Positions 1 to 6,536 of a stretch of 7,872 nucleotides of DNA are shown here, in pieces. The stretch's first letter is position 1, and each line of letters begins with the position of its first letter. Source of the stretch: Phycisphaerales bacterium (GTDB lineage Bacteria > Planctomycetota > Phycisphaerae > Sedimentisphaerales > Anaerobacaceae); NCBI GenBank assembly GCA_011057845.1, contig DSDB01000067.1:1-7872 (forward strand). The letters are read 5' to 3'. The position numbers and the translations under genes were made by a program. The notes beneath the pieces were generated by a model, which worked only from the letters and a program-made list of their open reading frames with translations, made no database searches and was not told the DNA's origin.

Positions 1-72
1 CCGCGCCTATCCGCCGGACAATGCAGAACCTCCCCTGCCAACGAGGCGTATACTACCGGCACGGATTGACAT

Positions 73-91
73 TTTGTCGGGAAATGACAAA
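73..91. repeat. Small inverted repeat TTTGTC-N7-GACAAA
   Basis: Two six-base arms (73-78 and 86-91) are separated by seven bases, just upstream of the candidate promoter and abutting a TTGACA at 66-71. The size and symmetry fit an operator for a dimeric regulator, but a chance dyad is also possible. No regulator is identified. Confidence 0.3.
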
Positions 92-98
92 TTCTGCT

Positions 99-127
99 TT
101 GACGTTTTCCGGCGAATGGACTACATA
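99..127 (+). promoter_or_regulatory. Possible sigma70-type promoter of the TraR/DksA-type gene
   Basis: TTGACG at 99-104 is five of six to the -35 consensus. It is followed after 17 bases by TACATA at 122-127, only a partial -10 match. Transcription would begin near 134, giving a leader of about 90 bases. The spacing is ideal, but the -10 box is weak. A perfect TTGACA also lies at 66-71 without a good -10 partner. Confidence 0.3.
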
Positions 128-225
128 GTCGCCGGACGGTTCCACGGGCGTCGTGCCGACGCCGGGCGCATTCGCCTACAAGGACAGCCGGGCCATACAT
201 CGTAGACAAGCAAAGGCGATAACGA

Positions 226-702
226 ATGAGCAAAGCCAAAGACAGTCGGGCGGGTCTGTCCGCACGGGATATTGAGAAGTACCGGGCCCTGCTGCTTGCC
301 AAGAGAAGCGAAATCCTCTCCAGCGTGTGGTCTATGGAGGAAGGGAGTATCCGCCGTTCCAGCACCGAACTGTCCACGCTGCCGATGCACATGGCGGACC
401 TGGGTTCGGACAACTTTGAGGTCGAGAACACCATCGGCCTGGTGGAAAGCGAACGCCGGATCCTCGTCGAGATCGACGAGGCCCTGCAGCGGATCGAAAA
501 TGGAACCTTCGGGATATGCGAAGGGCTCGGCGAGCCCATCGGCAAGCGGCGACTGGAGGCCATTCCGTGGGCGCGGTATTGCGTGAAATGCGCCTCGCTG
601 CATGAAGCCGGCCAGTTGTTCCACCACGAGGCCGAGGCCGCCGCCGAACCGGAAGAAGAACAGGACCAGGACCAGGAAGAAGAAGAGGGCGAAGGGGCCT
701 GA
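226..702 (+). CDS. TraR/DksA-family zinc-finger-like protein with acidic tail
   Basis: This 158-residue protein fits the TraR/DksA C4 zinc-finger family, whose best known members bind the secondary channel of RNA polymerase and tune transcription. The N-terminal part (about 10-90) is predicted helical, with LSARDIEKYRALLLAKRSEI typical of the family's coiled coil, and an ADLGSDNFE stretch (57-65) lies before the finger. The finger region GTFGICEGLGEPIGKRRLEA runs into PWARYCVKC. It keeps C98, C119 and C122, but L101 stands where the fourth cysteine normally is, so zinc binding may be lost or altered. The last 25 residues are almost all Glu, Gln, Asp, Gly and Ala. The start is supported by AAAGG nine bases upstream. 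The gene converges on the radical-SAM gene with a 75-bp gap. Family membership is firm; a DksA-like role in the cell is inferred. Confidence 0.85.
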   Translation: MSKAKDSRAGLSARDIEKYRALLLAKRSEILSSVWSMEEGSIRRSSTELSTLPMHMADLGSDNFEVENTIGLVESERRILVEIDEALQRIENGTFGICEGLGEPIGKRRLEAIPWARYCVKCASLHEAGQLFHHEAEAAAEPEEEQDQDQEEEEGEGA

Positions 703-777
703 GCCGCAAGTCGGATAGACTCCGGTATGCCCCGACACGCGGGCTTCCAACCCTGGGGGAACCGGCGGCCGGGCCGG

Positions 778-1908
778 TCAGAAGGTCAGATAGCCCGCCG
801 CTTTGGCGAGCAGCGCCTTGGAGCCGGCTACGTCCTGGATGCCCGTCAGGCGAGATTCGGCCCGATGCTTGATAAGGCGCTCGACCGTAATCGGGCCCAG
901 TCCGGGAACCCGAAGCAAATCCCGCTTCGAGGCTCGATTGGCATTGATGGGGAAGGCCTCTGGGTGTCGATCCGCCCAGATCTGTTTGGGATCGCGGTTC
1001 GGCGAGAGGTTGCCGTCCGGCTCGAAACCGATGTCGTCGCCGGTGAAGCCGTACTTGCGCATGAGGAAATCCACCTGATAGAGGCGATGCTCCCGCATGA
1101 ACGGGTCAGCGGGACTGTCCGACGCCATCGCCGGCCTCTCGTCGCCAAGACCTTTCTGGTAGGCGCTGAAATAGACGCGATGCAGCTTCAGACGGTCGTA
1201 CAGGGCCGACATGTATCGGACGATTTCGGTATCAGACTCCCGTGCGGCCCCGACGATAAACTGGGTGGTCTGCTTGACGCGATGGTATCGGCTGCCCCTG
1301 GCCGTCAGGCGGCTGATGAGCTTCATCGGCTCAGCGATATCCCGCAGGAAGTCCTTCTTCGCCGAAACGGCCCTGAGCCGATCGGCACCGGGGGTCTCGA
1401 TGTTCAGCGATACCGCCGAGGCCAAGGAGACGGCCTCTTCGACGGCCGCCGCGGACGCCCCCGGTATGACCTTCAGGTGGATATAGCCGCGGAAGGCGTG
1501 CTTGCGCCGAAGCAGACGCGCCGTCGCCAGCAGCCGGTCCATCGCCGCGTCGGGCGAGCCCGGAACGCCGGAACTCAGGAACAACCCGAAGACCTTGCGC
1601 TGCTGGAAATAGTCCAGGAACACCCCGGCCGTCTCCTCCGGCGAAAGGCTGCACCGGGGGATATCCTGCTGCTCCCGCAACGGGCAGTACGCGCAGTCGT
1701 TGGAGCAGACGTTCGACAGCAGCGTCTTGAACAGCACGCTCGCCCCGCCGCTGGGCAGTGTAACGGGGTAAATCCACCGGCCGTCGGAGCCTCGCCGCCG
1801 GTGCTCATCCTTGCCCGTGCCGCAGGCGCACGCCAGGTCGTACTGACTGTCGGCGCTGAGGATCTCCAGCTTCCGCCGGGTGTCGGGCTTTCTGACGATG
1901 CCTACCAT
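778..1908 (-). CDS. Putative DNA modification/repair radical SAM protein (TIGR03916-like)
   Basis: A 376-residue radical-SAM enzyme. The iron-sulfur cluster motif CxxxCxxC is CSNDCAYC at 68-75. It is followed by LSSGV (111-115), a strand with NIETP (169-173) and TTQFIVGA (214-221). The C-terminus carries a helix-hairpin-helix, VPGLGPITVERLIKHR (334-349), a DNA-binding fold. The cluster spacing, the SQYDLACACGTGK N-terminus and the C-terminal HhH together match the family annotated as putative DNA modification/repair radical SAM protein, which often sits beside a uracil-DNA-glycosylase-family gene. No such partner is in this window. The reaction is not known to me. The start at 1908 is preferred over an in-frame ATG at 2088: AAGGA lies nine bases upstream, the family homology begins near residue 8, and a good promoter (1988-2015) lies between the two starts. 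It reads away from metK and ends 75 bp from the convergent TraR/DksA-type gene. Confidence 0.87.
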   Translation of the reverse strand: MVGIVRKPDTRRKLEILSADSQYDLACACGTGKDEHRRRGSDGRWIYPVTLPSGGASVLFKTLLSNVCSNDCAYCPLREQQDIPRCSLSPEETAGVFLDYFQQRKVFGLFLSSGVPGSPDAAMDRLLATARLLRRKHAFRGYIHLKVIPGASAAAVEEAVSLASAVSLNIETPGADRLRAVSAKKDFLRDIAEPMKLISRLTARGSRYHRVKQTTQFIVGAARESDTEIVRYMSALYDRLKLHRVYFSAYQKGLGDERPAMASDSPADPFMREHRLYQVDFLMRKYGFTGDDIGFEPDGNLSPNRDPKQIWADRHPEAFPINANRASKRDLLRVPGLGPITVERLIKHRAESRLTGIQDVAGSKALLAKAAGYLTF

Positions 1909-1987
1909 GCCATGCGATCCTTCGCGGCGGCCCCGCGAGCCATACCCCGCCGCACCCACATCCGGCCCGCACAAACCGCCAACTCTT

Positions 1988-2015
1988 ATTGTACCGCCCC
2001 GCCGCCCTCTGACAA
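1988..2015 (-). promoter_or_regulatory. Sigma70-type promoter of the radical-SAM gene
   Basis: Read on the minus strand, TTGTCA (2015 to 2010, five of six to consensus) is followed after 16 bases by TACAAT (1993 to 1988, five of six). Transcription would begin near 1981, leaving a leader of roughly 70 bases before the ATG at 1908. This is one of the best promoter matches in the window. It argues that the radical-SAM gene is transcribed on its own and that the upstream ATG at 2088 is not used. Confidence 0.55.
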
Positions 2016-2071
2016 GCCCCGCCCCGCGCGCGCCATCCGCCATCCAGGCGCCGGACCACCCGGCCGCAACC

Positions 2072-2188
2072 CTGCCATGCCTCCGCACGCCGACAACGCC
2101 TCTGTCATGCCCACATCCTGGCTACGACCCTGTCATGCCCACACGCTTCGGCCACGCCCCTGTCATGCCTGCGCAGGCAGGCATCCAG
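2072..2188. repeat. Imperfect 28-30 bp repeat array ending in a REP-like palindrome
   Basis: A CTGYCATGCC core occurs four times, at 2072-2081, 2102-2111, 2130-2139 and 2160-2169, spaced 30, 28 and 30 bp. The first copy has one mismatch. The sequence between cores is only loosely similar. The last copy opens a perfect palindrome: ATGCCTGC (2165-2172), loop GCAG, GCAGGCAT (2177-2184), then CCAG. The GTCAT-stem-GCGCAGGC-stem-ATCCAG layout resembles the widespread REP-like palindromes seen between genes in many bacteria. That resemblance is from memory. The three upstream copies look like heads of the same element without the closing stem. Confidence 0.55.
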
Positions 2189-2287
2189 TACGACTCGTGG
2201 CCACCGGCGACCTCCAGGCTCGCTCTGGACCGGCGCCTTCACAGAGGCAACAGGCCGCTGCAACCTCGCGGTATGCGGATTGGCTTT

Positions 2288-2315
2288 GGTTTTGGGGTTG
2301 GGGTTGGGGTTGTGG
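2288..2315 (+). repeat. GGGGTT repeats, potential G-quadruplex
   Basis: Three GGGG tracts at 2294-2297, 2300-2303 and 2306-2309 are separated by TT. They are flanked by GG at 2288-2289 and GG at 2314-2315. The plus strand could fold into a two-layer or imperfect G-quadruplex. The minus-strand metK read-through RNA would carry the CCCCAA complement instead. The run lies just beyond the metK terminator. It may be simple slippage in noncoding DNA. Confidence 0.5.
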
Positions 2316-2346
2316 CCTTTCAGTCTTGCGTTTGCAGTTCCTCCGC

Positions 2347-2379
2347 CAATAGAAAGACCCCGGTTCACACCGGGGTCTT
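2347..2379 (-). terminator. Rho-independent terminator of metK
   Basis: AAGACCCCGGT (2354-2364) and ACCGGGGTCTT (2369-2379) form a perfect 11-bp stem with a four-base loop, about 70 bases after the metK stop. On the minus strand the stem is followed by TCTATT, a short pyrimidine-rich tail. Read on the plus strand the hairpin has no T tract, so it points leftward and fits the end of metK. Confidence 0.75.
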
Positions 2380-2449
2380 GGATCCTTACTGACTCATTGT
2401 ACTCAGGCTTGGTGCGTCTCCGCCACAAACCCCGGCGGTCTCAGCATCC

Positions 2450-3673
2450 TCAGCGGTGAGCACCCCCGCCGGGAAGCCCCGCCGCCTTGCGTAGCCTGGT
2501 CGCCATGTCCGTCTTTTCCCACGTAAAGTTTTCGCCTTTGCGGCCGAAGTGTCCGCCGTGCGAGGTATCCTTGAAGATCGGCCGGGCCAGCTTCAGATGC
2601 CGGATCATCCCCGCCGGCGTCAGCGGGAAGAACTCCCGCACCAGGTCGCTGATGCGCGACTCGCTGATCCGCCCGGTCCCCTCGGTATTGACGTGCACCG
2701 AAATCGGATCCGCCACGCCGATCGCGTAGGAAAGCTGCAACTCGCACACATCCGCCAAGCCCGCCGCCACGATGTTCTTGGCCGCGTACCGGGCCATATA
2801 GCTGGCCGTGCGATCCACCTTCGTCGGGTCCTTGCCGCTGAAGGCACCGCCGCCGTGGCTGCCGCGCCCGCCGTAGGTATCGACGATGATCTTGCGCCCC
2901 GTCAGACCACAGTCGCCCTTGGGCCCGCCGATGACGAACCGCCCCGTCGGATTGATATGATAGATGATCTCATCATCCACCAGCCGCTTCGGCAGCACCG
3001 GAAGCACCACCTTCTCGATCACCTCCCGCTGCAGCTTCTTGTAGGGGATCGACGGATGGTGCTGTGTCGCCACGACCACCGTATGGATCCGCCTGGGCTT
3101 GCCGTTCTCGTACTCCACCGTCACCTGGCTCTTGCCGTCCGGCCGCAGCCACGGCAGCTTCTTCGTCTGGCGCAGCTTCTCCAGCCGCAGCGTGATCAGA
3201 TGCGCCATGTGAATCGGCAGCGGCATCAACTCCGGCGTCTCGCGGCAGGCGAATCCGAACATCAGCCCCTGGTCGCCGGCCCCCTGCTCCTTGTGCAACC
3301 CCTGACCGGCCGTCACCCCCTGCGAAATGTCCGGGCTCTGCTTGCCGAGTGTCACCATCACCGCGCAGTTGTCCGCGTCGAACCCCAGCGCCGGGTCCGT
3401 ATAACCGATCCGGCGGATCGCGTCACGCACCACCCCCGGAATATCCACCACCGCCCGACTGGTAATCTCGCCGGCCACCACCGCCAGGCCCGTCGTCACC
3501 AGCGTTTCGCACGCCACCCGGCTGGTCGGGTCCTGCTCCAGCATCGCATCCAGAATCGAATCGGAAATATGGTCCGCCACCTTGTCCGGATGCCCCATCG
3601 TGACTGATTCGCTCGTGAATAAATGCCGCGCCCCATCCTCCGGAGAATGTCTCTTGCTCAATGTTCCTGCCAT
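2450..3673 (-). CDS. metK: S-adenosylmethionine synthase
   Basis: MetK joins ATP and methionine to give S-adenosylmethionine, phosphate and pyrophosphate in the cytoplasm, the methyl and radical donor for the cell. At 407 residues it is slightly longer than the usual 380-400. The first 17 residues precede the conserved HLFTSESVTMGHPDK (17-31), whose GHPDK belongs to the ATP/methionine site. GAGDQGLMFG (131-140), the glycine-rich YGGRGSHGGG (267-276), then AFSGKDPTKVDRTASYMARY follow, all diagnostic, as does the C-terminal HFGR and FTWEKTD (375-389). No signature is missing. The start has AAAGGA nine bases upstream. It lies 49 bp downstream of the DUF547 gene with only a weak promoter-like TTGAAT/GACAAT in the gap, so co-transcription is possible. 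A strong terminator follows. I see no SAM riboswitch in the 49-bp leader. Confidence 0.97.
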   Translation of the reverse strand: MAGTLSKRHSPEDGARHLFTSESVTMGHPDKVADHISDSILDAMLEQDPTSRVACETLVTTGLAVVAGEITSRAVVDIPGVVRDAIRRIGYTDPALGFDADNCAVMVTLGKQSPDISQGVTAGQGLHKEQGAGDQGLMFGFACRETPELMPLPIHMAHLITLRLEKLRQTKKLPWLRPDGKSQVTVEYENGKPRRIHTVVVATQHHPSIPYKKLQREVIEKVVLPVLPKRLVDDEIIYHINPTGRFVIGGPKGDCGLTGRKIIVDTYGGRGSHGGGAFSGKDPTKVDRTASYMARYAAKNIVAAGLADVCELQLSYAIGVADPISVHVNTEGTGRISESRISDLVREFFPLTPAGMIRHLKLARPIFKDTSHGGHFGRKGENFTWEKTDMATRLRKAAGLPGGGAHR

Positions 3674-3722
3674 GAATTGATTTCCTTTCTTATGGGATTG
3701 TCCTGCTACCCTGCCGCCGTAT

Positions 3723-4982
3723 TCAACGCTTGGACTTGTCGTTCACCGTCCAATCGAACTTCGACCATTTCACCGTATACGTCCCGATCTCCAGGTAGGA
3801 CGCCTCGGACTCGCTCACATAACGGCACAGAAAATTCAGCACCGCCGCCGTCGACGCCGGCTGGCTCTTGAACTTCTTGTCCGTCCCGTATCTGTGCGTG
3901 AACGCCTTGCCGTACCACGTCGCCTGCAACAGCGACGACAGCACCACTTCCCCCGCCGCCCGGTCAAGCCGCAGATTCTCCCGGTCCTCGAAAAATCGCC
4001 GCACCTGCGCATCCAGTTGCTTGTCCAGGTCCTCGCCCGTGTACGGGGCATTGCGCAGCGGCGGCCCCGACAGACATCCCTGGCACAACGCCAGCAGCAC
4101 CTTGGGGTCCACCGAAGGAACCATGAAGTACCGCCGCTCAATCTCCTCCAGCGTGTACTGTTCGCGCATCACCATGAACTTGTAATCCGTCATGATCCCC
4201 GTGATGTGCCGGATACTGTCCGAGCCCCACACCGCCCTCAACCACGGCGACCCCGTAATGGGATAATTCTGTGCGATGATATGCAGCATTTGGAGGTTGT
4301 ACGCATTGATCCAGAACGCCAACCGGTCGGCCTCCGGCCACGACGTGTACACCGCCGGATCCAGCGTGTCGAACTCCGCCAGGACGGCTTTGAGCTCCAG
4401 CCGTTTACGGGACAGCGCCGCGTAATCGACCAGCCCCCGCTCCGTCACGTATGTCTTGAGCACATCGGCGCACGTGTCATGGAACGCCACCTTCACGGCC
4501 GCCGGCGTGTTGGCGTCCGTCGTATTCGGCTCAACCACCGCGGCAATATTCGGCTCCGCCACGGCGTTCGGTTCGGCGATCCCGACGGCATTGGCCTCCG
4601 CAGGCATCGGCGGTATGATCTCCAGCGCCGTCGCAACGTCGTTGACATCCGGCGCCGCCGCCTCATTGGGTTCAGCCGCCCCATTCGCATCCGCCGCCGG
4701 CTCATTGGCCTCGGCCATCAGAGGCGCAATCAACACGTGGATATCCACCTCCGACTCGACCGGCTCCGGAGGCGCCACCGCCTCCGCATTCGGATCGGGC
4801 GGCGGCATGCCGGGATCCTGCACAACAACCGCCTCGCCCGGCTCGTCCATCTCCGCCGCGGACGGCTCAACCGCCTCGATCACCGGCGGCTCATCGGCTG
4901 GACGCTCCTTCTTCGGCGGGCAGCCCGCAATCAGCGACACCACCGTCATTGTAACAAAGATTGTGAAATACCACCTGACCAT
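3723..4982 (-). CDS. DUF547-domain lipoprotein
   Basis: A 419-residue predicted lipoprotein. Residues 1-20 form a signal peptide, with a hydrophobic core FTIFVTMTVVSLIAG running into the lipobox LIAGC, so C21 would be lipid-anchored. Residues 22-163 are a low-complexity linker rich in Pro, Ala, Glu and Asn, with many EPN, DPN and EAN repeats, likely a flexible tether. The C-terminal part (about 165-385) is a DUF547 domain marked by LAFWINAYN (221-229), its signature. LLALCQGCLSGPPLRNAPYT (296-315) and FFEDRENLRL follow. The domain's function is unknown to me. The start at 4982 is preferred to an ATG at 5087: GGAAGG lies six bases upstream and it places the signal peptide correctly. It follows rtcB by 114 bp and precedes metK by 49 bp. 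Confidence 0.88.
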   Translation of the reverse strand: MVRWYFTIFVTMTVVSLIAGCPPKKERPADEPPVIEAVEPSAAEMDEPGEAVVVQDPGMPPPDPNAEAVAPPEPVESEVDIHVLIAPLMAEANEPAADANGAAEPNEAAAPDVNDVATALEIIPPMPAEANAVGIAEPNAVAEPNIAAVVEPNTTDANTPAAVKVAFHDTCADVLKTYVTERGLVDYAALSRKRLELKAVLAEFDTLDPAVYTSWPEADRLAFWINAYNLQMLHIIAQNYPITGSPWLRAVWGSDSIRHITGIMTDYKFMVMREQYTLEEIERRYFMVPSVDPKVLLALCQGCLSGPPLRNAPYTGEDLDKQLDAQVRRFFEDRENLRLDRAAGEVVLSSLLQATWYGKAFTHRYGTDKKFKSQPASTAAVLNFLCRYVSESEASYLEIGTYTVKWSKFDWTVNDKSKR

Positions 4983-5034
4983 ACCAAACCTTCCAATGTC
5001 TGCGCTCCAACGGCCCAAGCCGCCCAAACCTTTT

Positions 5035-5040
5035 ATGATA
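5035..5040 (-). promoter_or_regulatory. Possible -10 box upstream of the DUF547 gene
   Basis: TATCAT on the minus strand (5040 to 5035) is five of six to the -10 consensus and sits about 50 bases before the ATG. No -35 box stands out at 16-18 bases. TTGTCG at 5067-5062 is 21 bases away, which is too far for a standard promoter. The gene could be read from here or from rtcB. Confidence 0.3.
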
Positions 5041-5059
5041 GCACAAAAATACGCATCTG

Positions 5060-5085
5060 GCCGACAAATGCAACCCTTTGTCGGC
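5060..5085. terminator. Nine-bp hairpin between rtcB and the DUF547 gene
   Basis: GCCGACAAA (5060-5068) pairs perfectly with TTTGTCGGC (5077-5085) around an eight-base loop, 12 bases beyond the rtcB stop. Read on the minus strand the nearest T run (ATTTTTG) comes about 10 bases after the stem, too far for a classic terminator. It may be a weak terminator, a stabilising 3' end for the rtcB RNA, or an operator. Confidence 0.35.
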
Positions 5086-5096
5086 AAAAACCCCCT

Positions 5097-6536
5097 TCAG
5101 CCTTTCAAGACCGCCAGCGGTGTCAGCCTCGCCACACGCCGCGCCCAGCCGCACTCCGTCACAATCCGCACCACCTCGTCAATATCCTTGTAGGCCCCCG
5201 GCGCCTCCTCCTTGACCTTCTGCCGGTTCGGCGTAATCAGCGTCACGTGCGAGATGCTCCGCTTGAATTCGTCATCCGTAATCGCCGGCGGGCTGATCAC
5301 GCGGCCGCCCTTGATCTTGCCCAGCGCCGCCGTCCGGCTCAGCACCCGCCCGGCTCCGTGATTGACCGAGCACAGCGACTCCGCCGACGCCCCCGTGCCC
5401 ACCATCAGGTAGCTGGCCGTACCCATCGAACCGGGCGTAATAATCGGCTGGCCCGTTGTCTCGAACGGCGTACCCGCCATCTGCTCCGGCCCGAACGCCC
5501 GCGTCGCCCCCTTGCGATGCACCCACAGCGGCCGGCCACCGTGCGTCTCCAGCTTGGCCATATTGTGCGTCACATCGTACACCAGCGGCAGCGACACCGG
5601 CCCGACCATCCGGTTGAAGCACCGCCGTACCAGCAGCGCCATGATATGCCGGTTCACAAATCCGAAGTTCGCCGCCGCCCACATCGCCCGTATGTACCGC
5701 TGCCCCTCCCGGCTCTCGGCCTGCAGATACGCCAGCATCTTCCGCCGCCCTTCCATCCCCGGCTCCCGCGCCGCCACATCCATGTAATGGTCCGCCACCT
5801 CGTACCCGAACCGCCGCGACCCCGAATGGATCATCACCACGATCTGATGCTCGAACAACCCGAACGACGACGCCGCGTCCGCATCGAACAACGCCTGCAC
5901 CTCCTGAATCTCGATGAAATGGTTCCCCCCGCCCAGCGTCCCAAGCTGCCCGCGCCCCTTCGCCATCGCCGCCCCGGGCGCCGCCCCCGCATCCCCGCTC
6001 ATCGACCCCTGCTCTTCGATTCGCACCAGGTCCCGCGCAAACTCCGGCTCGTCGAACGCCTCCCACGCCCGGTGCTTGACCCTCTCGGCCAGCCTCGGCA
6101 CCGCCCCAACCCCCTCGGCGCACACCCATGCGGCCTGCTCGCACGTCAGAGGCAGGTTCTCCTGCCCCTCGCCCAGGGGCACATCGCGCGCAATCGACGA
6201 CGCCACCGCCTCGACGTCAATCTCCCCCTTGCGAAAAGGCGTGTGCAGCAACCGCATCCCGCAGTTGATGTCATAGCCGACCGCCGCCGGCATGATCGCC
6301 CCATCCATCCCCAGCACCGCCCCGATCGGCACCCCGAAGCCCACGTGAATATCCGCCGTCGCCAGAACCCGCCTCACCGGCGGCAGCGACGCCGCATCCA
6401 CCAACTGGCCGACCGCCTCGGCCTCCAGACCGATGCGATCCGACGCGAAGATCGTCGCATCCGTGACCATCGAATCCTGACGGTCGATCCGCAGCCGCCA
6501 TTTGTCAACACGAACCGGCTTTATGCCAGTTGCCAT
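5097..6536 (-). CDS. rtcB: RNA-splicing ligase RtcB
   Basis: RtcB joins RNA ends carrying a 3'-phosphate or 2',3'-cyclic phosphate to 5'-OH ends, using GTP and Mn2+. At 479 residues it fits the family. The metal and nucleotide residues are all visible: ADIHVGFGVPIG (61-72), GYDINCG with D89 and the metal-binding C92, GGGNHF with H206, HSGSR with H237, DVTHN with H324, HRKGATRA (340-347), PGSMGTASY (368-376), and NHGAGR with H393, the histidine that carries GMP. In many bacteria the motif reads SHGAGR; here N precedes H. RtcB serves RNA repair in bacteria and tRNA splicing in archaea; a repair role is inferred here. No archease, RtcA or RtcR gene is in the window. AAGGG lies about ten bases before the ATG, and a good promoter lies 50-85 bases upstream. 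An alternative ATG at residue 23 is less likely. Confidence 0.95.
   Translation of the reverse strand: MATGIKPVRVDKWRLRIDRQDSMVTDATIFASDRIGLEAEAVGQLVDAASLPPVRRVLATADIHVGFGVPIGAVLGMDGAIMPAAVGYDINCGMRLLHTPFRKGEIDVEAVASSIARDVPLGEGQENLPLTCEQAAWVCAEGVGAVPRLAERVKHRAWEAFDEPEFARDLVRIEEQGSMSGDAGAAPGAAMAKGRGQLGTLGGGNHFIEIQEVQALFDADAASSFGLFEHQIVVMIHSGSRRFGYEVADHYMDVAAREPGMEGRRKMLAYLQAESREGQRYIRAMWAAANFGFVNRHIMALLVRRCFNRMVGPVSLPLVYDVTHNMAKLETHGGRPLWVHRKGATRAFGPEQMAGTPFETTGQPIITPGSMGTASYLMVGTGASAESLCSVNHGAGRVLSRTAALGKIKGGRVISPPAITDDEFKRSISHVTLITPNRQKVKEEAPGAYKDIDEVVRIVTECGWARRVARLTPLAVLKG

Larger units (their letters stand above)
1..225. other. Leader region upstream of the TraR/DksA-type gene
   Basis: No gene is supported here. 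The stretch holds a possible promoter (99-127), a short dyad (73-91) and the ribosome binding site of the following gene: AAAGG at about 212-216, nine bases before the ATG at 226. A TATACT hexamer at 49-54 looks like a -10 box but has no matching -35 box upstream. The minus-strand open frame through this region is antisense to the real gene and shows no recognisable protein. Confidence 0.5.
1909..2449. other. 541-bp gene-free spacer with repeats and regulatory sites
   Basis: This gap lies between metK and the radical-SAM gene, both on the minus strand. Going down the metK transcript it holds the metK terminator (2354-2379), a GGGGTT run (2294-2315), a short repeat array with a palindrome (2072-2188) and the radical-SAM promoter (1988-2015). 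Open frames crossing it on both strands are rich in Pro, Arg, His and Cys, end in low-complexity sequence and resemble no family. I take the stretch as noncoding. Positions 2190-2290 show nothing beyond a weak TCCAG/CTGGA pairing. Confidence 0.65.

Noticed and set aside
761..778. ACCGGC/GCCGGT hairpin as a terminator between the convergent genes
   Set aside because: The stem is only six bp, overlaps the radical-SAM stop codon and has no T run on either strand. In such GC-rich DNA it is expected by chance.
2072..2188. CRISPR array
   Set aside because: The shared core is only ten bases, the units of 28-30 bp leave no conserved repeat plus unique spacer pattern, and no cas gene is present.
727..2352. 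541-residue open frame on the plus strand
   Set aside because: It runs antisense through the whole radical-SAM gene, which has clear motifs. Its product is Arg/Pro/Gly-rich with no recognisable domain and ends in low-complexity sequence.
2549..3607. 352-residue open frame on the plus strand
   Set aside because: It is antisense to metK, which is certain, and has an Arg/His/Leu-rich composition with no family signature.
3674..3722. SAM riboswitch in front of metK
   Set aside because: The 49-bp gap is too short for known SAM riboswitch classes, and I see no supporting stem pattern or terminator there.
4983..5087. 35-residue N-terminal extension of the DUF547 protein
   Set aside because: It would place the signal peptide in the middle of the chain and includes the probable -10 box at 5035-5040. 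The ATG at 4982 has a good ribosome binding site.
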